The notes below the pieces were generated by a model, which was given only the letters and a program-made list of their open reading frames with translations, ran no database searches and was not told where the DNA came from. A stretch of DNA of 7,996 bases from an uncultured Bacteroidales bacterium (lineage in GTDB: Bacteria; Bacteroidota; Bacteroidia; Bacteroidales; Paludibacteraceae). Shown piece after piece: positions 5,802 to 7,996 of the stretch (positions within the stretch are counted from its first letter, which is position 1; each line of letters opens with the position of its first letter). A program made the position numbers and the translations under genes. The stretch is taken from assembly GCA_937911235.1 (NCBI GenBank), contig CALDPN010000001.1, positions 1 through 7,996 on the forward strand. The letters run 5' to 3'.

Positions 5802-7187
5802 ATGAAAGAGAGATTGAACCACCCTATTTTTACCAAGATTTCTGAGTGCGCAGATAAACTAAATTTGCCATGCTTTGTGATAGGCGGATTTGTGAGAGAT
5901 TTGATTCTAAAAAGAGAGTCGAACGATATAGACGTGGTGGTTTTGGGAAGCGGTATTGAGATGGCTACCGAGCTAAAAAATACTTTAGGTAAAGGTGCTT
6001 ATCTGTCTGTATTTAAGAACTTTGGCACTGCACAAGTAAAATATAAAGATATAGAAATTGAGTTTGTGGGTGCTAGAAAAGAGTCGTATAGAAGAGAATC
6101 TAGAAAACCTATTGTGGAAGACGGCACTTTGGAAGACGACCAAAACAGAAGAGACTTCACTATAAATGCTATGGCTATTTGTCTAAACAAAGACAGATTT
6201 GGCGAGCTTGTAGACCCATTCAATGGTGTGCGTGATATTGAACTAAAAATAATTCGCACCCCACTCGACCCTGATATTACTTTTAGCGACGACCCTCTGC
6301 GTATGCTTCGTTGCATAAGATTTGCTACAAGGTTTAAATTTAGCATTGAGCAACAAACTTTTGAGGCGCTTAGAACAAATAGGGAAAGGATTTCAATTAT
6401 TTCTCAAGAGAGAATCACAGAAGAACTAAACAAGATACTCCTTACAGATAAGCCTTCTATTGGGTTTATGCTGCTAGATAAGTGTGGTCTTTTGGATATA
6501 ATCTTGCCAGAGGTATCTGCGCTTAAAGGTATAGAAACTATAAACGGCAAGGCTCACAAGGATGTGTTTTACCATACTTTGCAGGTGCTAGATGCTTTGG
6601 CTACAAAATCTGACAAATTGTGGCTAAGATGGGCTGCGCTTCTTCACGATATAGGCAAACCTGCTACTAAAAAGTTCGACGAAAAGATTGGTTGGACTTT
6701 CTACAATCACAATTTTATTGGTGAAAAAATTGTGGGTAAAATGTTTAAGAGATTGAAACTGCCACTAAGTGAAGATTTACATTATGTGCAAAAAATAGTG
6801 AACTTGCACATGCGTCCAATTGCCTTGGTGGAAGATGAAATTACAGATTCTGCTGTGCGCAGATTGCTATTTGAAGCAGGCGACGACATCGACGATTTAA
6901 TGATGCTTTGCGAGGCAGATATTACCTCTAAAAACGAGGAAAAAGTGAAACGCTACACTCAAAACTTGCACATCGTGCGTCAGAAATTGAAAGATATTGA
7001 AGAAAAAGACCATGTTCGCAATTTTCAGCCTCCTATAAGCGGCGAAGAGATAATGTCTACATTCGGATTGACCCCCTGCGCAAAAGTTGGTGAGATAAAA
7101 AATGCCATCAAGAATGCGATTCTTGACGGCGTCATTCCAAACGACTATGATGCAGCGTATAAATTTATGATGGAGCAATTTGGATAA
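5802..7187 (+). CDS. cca: CCA-adding tRNA nucleotidyltransferase with HD domain
   Basis: This cytoplasmic enzyme adds or repairs the 3' CCA end of tRNAs; the family also contains poly(A) polymerases. The 461-residue protein has a class II nucleotidyltransferase head with GGFVRD (28-33) and metal-binding DID (Asp42, Asp44). Next come the RRDFTINAMA motif (116-125), which discriminates bases and substrates, and the neck motif DPLRMLRCIRFATRF (164-178) with the ERITEELNKIL helix (203-213). A C-terminal HD phosphohydrolase-type domain follows (HTLQVLDAL near 258-266; LLHDIGKP at 280-287, with His282 and Asp283), as in many CCA enzymes. The start at 5802 is chosen because the protein similarity begins there and the promoter lies just upstream. 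The open frame extends back to 5649 only by crossing the promoter and the divergent lipoprotein gene. Confidence 0.93.
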   Translation: MKERLNHPIFTKISECADKLNLPCFVIGGFVRDLILKRESNDIDVVVLGSGIEMATELKNTLGKGAYLSVFKNFGTAQVKYKDIEIEFVGARKESYRRESRKPIVEDGTLEDDQNRRDFTINAMAICLNKDRFGELVDPFNGVRDIELKIIRTPLDPDITFSDDPLRMLRCIRFATRFKFSIEQQTFEALRTNRERISIISQERITEELNKILLTDKPSIGFMLLDKCGLLDIILPEVSALKGIETINGKAHKDVFYHTLQVLDALATKSDKLWLRWAALLHDIGKPATKKFDEKIGWTFYNHNFIGEKIVGKMFKRLKLPLSEDLHYVQKIVNLHMRPIALVEDEITDSAVRRLLFEAGDDIDDLMMLCEADITSKNEEKVKRYTQNLHIVRQKLKDIEEKDHVRNFQPPISGEEIMSTFGLTPCAKVGEIKNAIKNAILDGVIPNDYDAAYKFMMEQFG

Positions 7188-7218
7188 AAAAAATGACCTG
7201 TACAAGGTCATTTTTTTT
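7186..7218. terminator. Bidirectional intrinsic terminator
   Basis: A perfect stem pairs A-rich AAAAAATGACCT (7188-7199) with AGGTCATTTTTT (7205-7216), around a 5-base loop (7200-7204). The A/T pairing extends two more bases into the cca stop codon. There is a T-run on the plus strand (7211-7218) and a matching A-run that becomes a T-run on the minus strand. It therefore can end transcription of both the convergent cca (stop at 7187) and the porT-like gene (stop at 7249). Confidence 0.88.
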
Positions 7219-7248
7219 ATGAAATTTAACCTTTAAATAAACTCGAAT

Positions 7249-7923
7249 TTATTCAAAGTTGAATGTTATTGTAAGCATCCTCGAAGTAAGCTTTTCTATA
7301 GCACGAGTATATGGCTCGTATGCGGTACCTTCTATTTCTGGGTGGTTTTGATTTAGTTGGTCTAGCAAACCAAAACCAAATTTTATCTCAGGGCAAAACT
7401 TGAAGTATTGGTTGTAAATCTCAATACCGATACCAAATGCTATTTGCACGTCGAAGGCATTAAGTAGAAGTGTTTGCTCTGGATTTAAGTTTAGGTTGAA
7501 GAAAGGGCCACCACCTGCAAGAATATATGGGCGAACATTGCCATAACGTTTTGCACTATACTTTAAATAGAAAGGTATTTCTATAGATGTGTATTGAGTG
7601 ACTACCTTGCTTACTTCCCCTACTACTTTTCCGTCTGGCGAAAACGAGGTATAATTTAGATTTTTCTGACCCAGATTTAATGATGGTGTACATCTAAGGT
7701 TTAGATATTCTACAATCCTTAAGTCGGCAATCATACCTCCATTAAATGCAGGCGACATGCCAGCCGATGTAGCATACCATTTATTTCCGTCTTCATCCAC
7801 AAAACTATCGTTTGGTATAGCAGAAAAATCTCCAAAACCAAGACCTAATATAAAACCAAAATGCCAACGATTTTTGTCTACTCGAGGCAGATTTTGGATT
7901 ATATTTCTATCGTAAAATCTTTG
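7249..7923 (-). CDS. porT: PorT-family outer-membrane protein of type IX secretion (5' end lost)
   Basis: The readable protein begins QRFYDRNIIQNLP, then VDKNRWHFGFILGLGFGDF, and ends in an aromatic beta strand, RMLTITFNFE. About eight alternating amphipathic strands are visible (for example ADLRIVEYLNLRCTPSLNLG, STRAND-like IEIPFYLKYSAKRYGN, RPYILAGGGPFFNLN). This is the pattern of the PorT outer-membrane barrel required for type IX secretion, with the usual YLNLR.TP.L..G and P...KYS....RPY...G signatures. Family members carry an N-terminal signal peptide that would end just before QRFY. Here it is missing: upstream codons give only MLY, then an in-frame TGA at 7941-7939. The sequence beyond about 7923 instead reads as another gene on the opposite strand. 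I infer truncation by a sequence join, not a natural cytoplasmic form. The Met at 7932 is thus probably not the real start. Confidence 0.8.
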   Translation of the reverse strand, partial: QRFYDRNIIQNLPRVDKNRWHFGFILGLGFGDFSAIPNDSFVDEDGNKWYATSAGMSPAFNGGMIADLRIVEYLNLRCTPSLNLGQKNLNYTSFSPDGKVVGEVSKVVTQYTSIEIPFYLKYSAKRYGNVRPYILAGGGPFFNLNLNPEQTLLLNAFDVQIAFGIGIEIYNQYFKFCPEIKFGFGLLDQLNQNHPEIEGTAYEPYTRAIEKLTSRMLTITFNFE

Positions 7924-7994
7924 ATAGAGCATATAAAGTCATTAAAGAAAGAGCGATTCTTGCATTTGAAATGGGATTTGATCAAAGAGAAAAA
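7896..7994 (+). pseudogene. prmC: Fragment resembling the C-terminal half of PrmC/HemK methyltransferase
   Basis: The plus strand from 7896 to the edge reads GLYFYRKIFDRAYKVIKERA followed by ILAFEMGFDQREK. In peptide chain release factor N5-glutamine methyltransferases, the segment after the NPPY motif and the DGGxDG loop reads DGLxFYRKI...AxxxLKPGGxLAFEIGxDQxE, which this matches closely in order and spacing. Upstream of 7896 the similarity stops and the bases belong to porT on the other strand. The fragment has no start and no NPPY motif in the window. It is probably from a different genomic location or organism joined at about 7896-7923. Family assignment is from memory and the fragment is short. 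Confidence 0.45.
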
Positions 7995-7996
7995 AT

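Noticed and set aside
5999..6346. Minus-strand open frame inside cca
   Set aside because: Antisense to conserved nucleotidyltransferase motifs; no start signal or family resemblance.
6897..7211. Minus-strand open frame over the cca 3' end and terminator
   Set aside because: Would start inside the hairpin terminator and is antisense to the end of cca.

Overview
The window is a piece of a Bacteroidota (Bacteroidales-like) chromosome. The evidence is: AT-rich coding sequence (hand count 31% GC over 481-720); a PorT-family protein of the type IX secretion system; a pyrG-yidC gene pair with Bacteroidota-type protein sequences; start sites preceded by A/T-rich leaders rather than Shine-Dalgarno motifs; and promoter elements of the Bacteroidota form TTTG / TAnnTTTG.

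Layout. A minus-strand operon runs from about 5733 down to the left edge: an unrecognised lipoprotein (5716-4904), an exported thioredoxin-fold protein (4928-4500, overlapping it by 25 bp), CTP synthase pyrG (4479-2875), membrane insertase yidC (2857-986), grpE (984-433) and the start of dnaJ (from 424). A divergent promoter region of about 85 bp separates it from a plus-strand CCA-adding tRNA nucleotidyltransferase (5802-7187). That gene ends in a bidirectional hairpin terminator (7186-7218) facing a convergent minus-strand porT-like gene (7932-7249). The operon joins nucleotide synthesis (PyrG), membrane and protein folding (YidC, GrpE/DnaJ) and envelope functions (lipoprotein, periplasmic thioredoxin).

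The most interesting biological signal is in PyrG. Its synthetase domain looks intact, but the glutamine amidotransferase domain has lost both the catalytic Cys (Ser384) and the catalytic His (Leu510), and the glutamine-binding R-Y pair is changed to K-N. This predicts a CTP synthase that cannot use glutamine and depends on free ammonia.

Both ends of the window look chimeric. At the left, a dnaJ J-domain runs in frame into the middle of a DRTGG-type domain and then into unrecognised sequence, all at about 52% GC. At the right, porT loses its signal peptide exactly where the plus strand begins to read like the C-terminal part of PrmC/HemK. The simplest reading is that these ends are assembly joins to other (Clostridia-like) genomes, with roughly 424-7920 being the genuine Bacteroidota segment. 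No rRNA, tRNA, CRISPR array or insertion sequence was seen.
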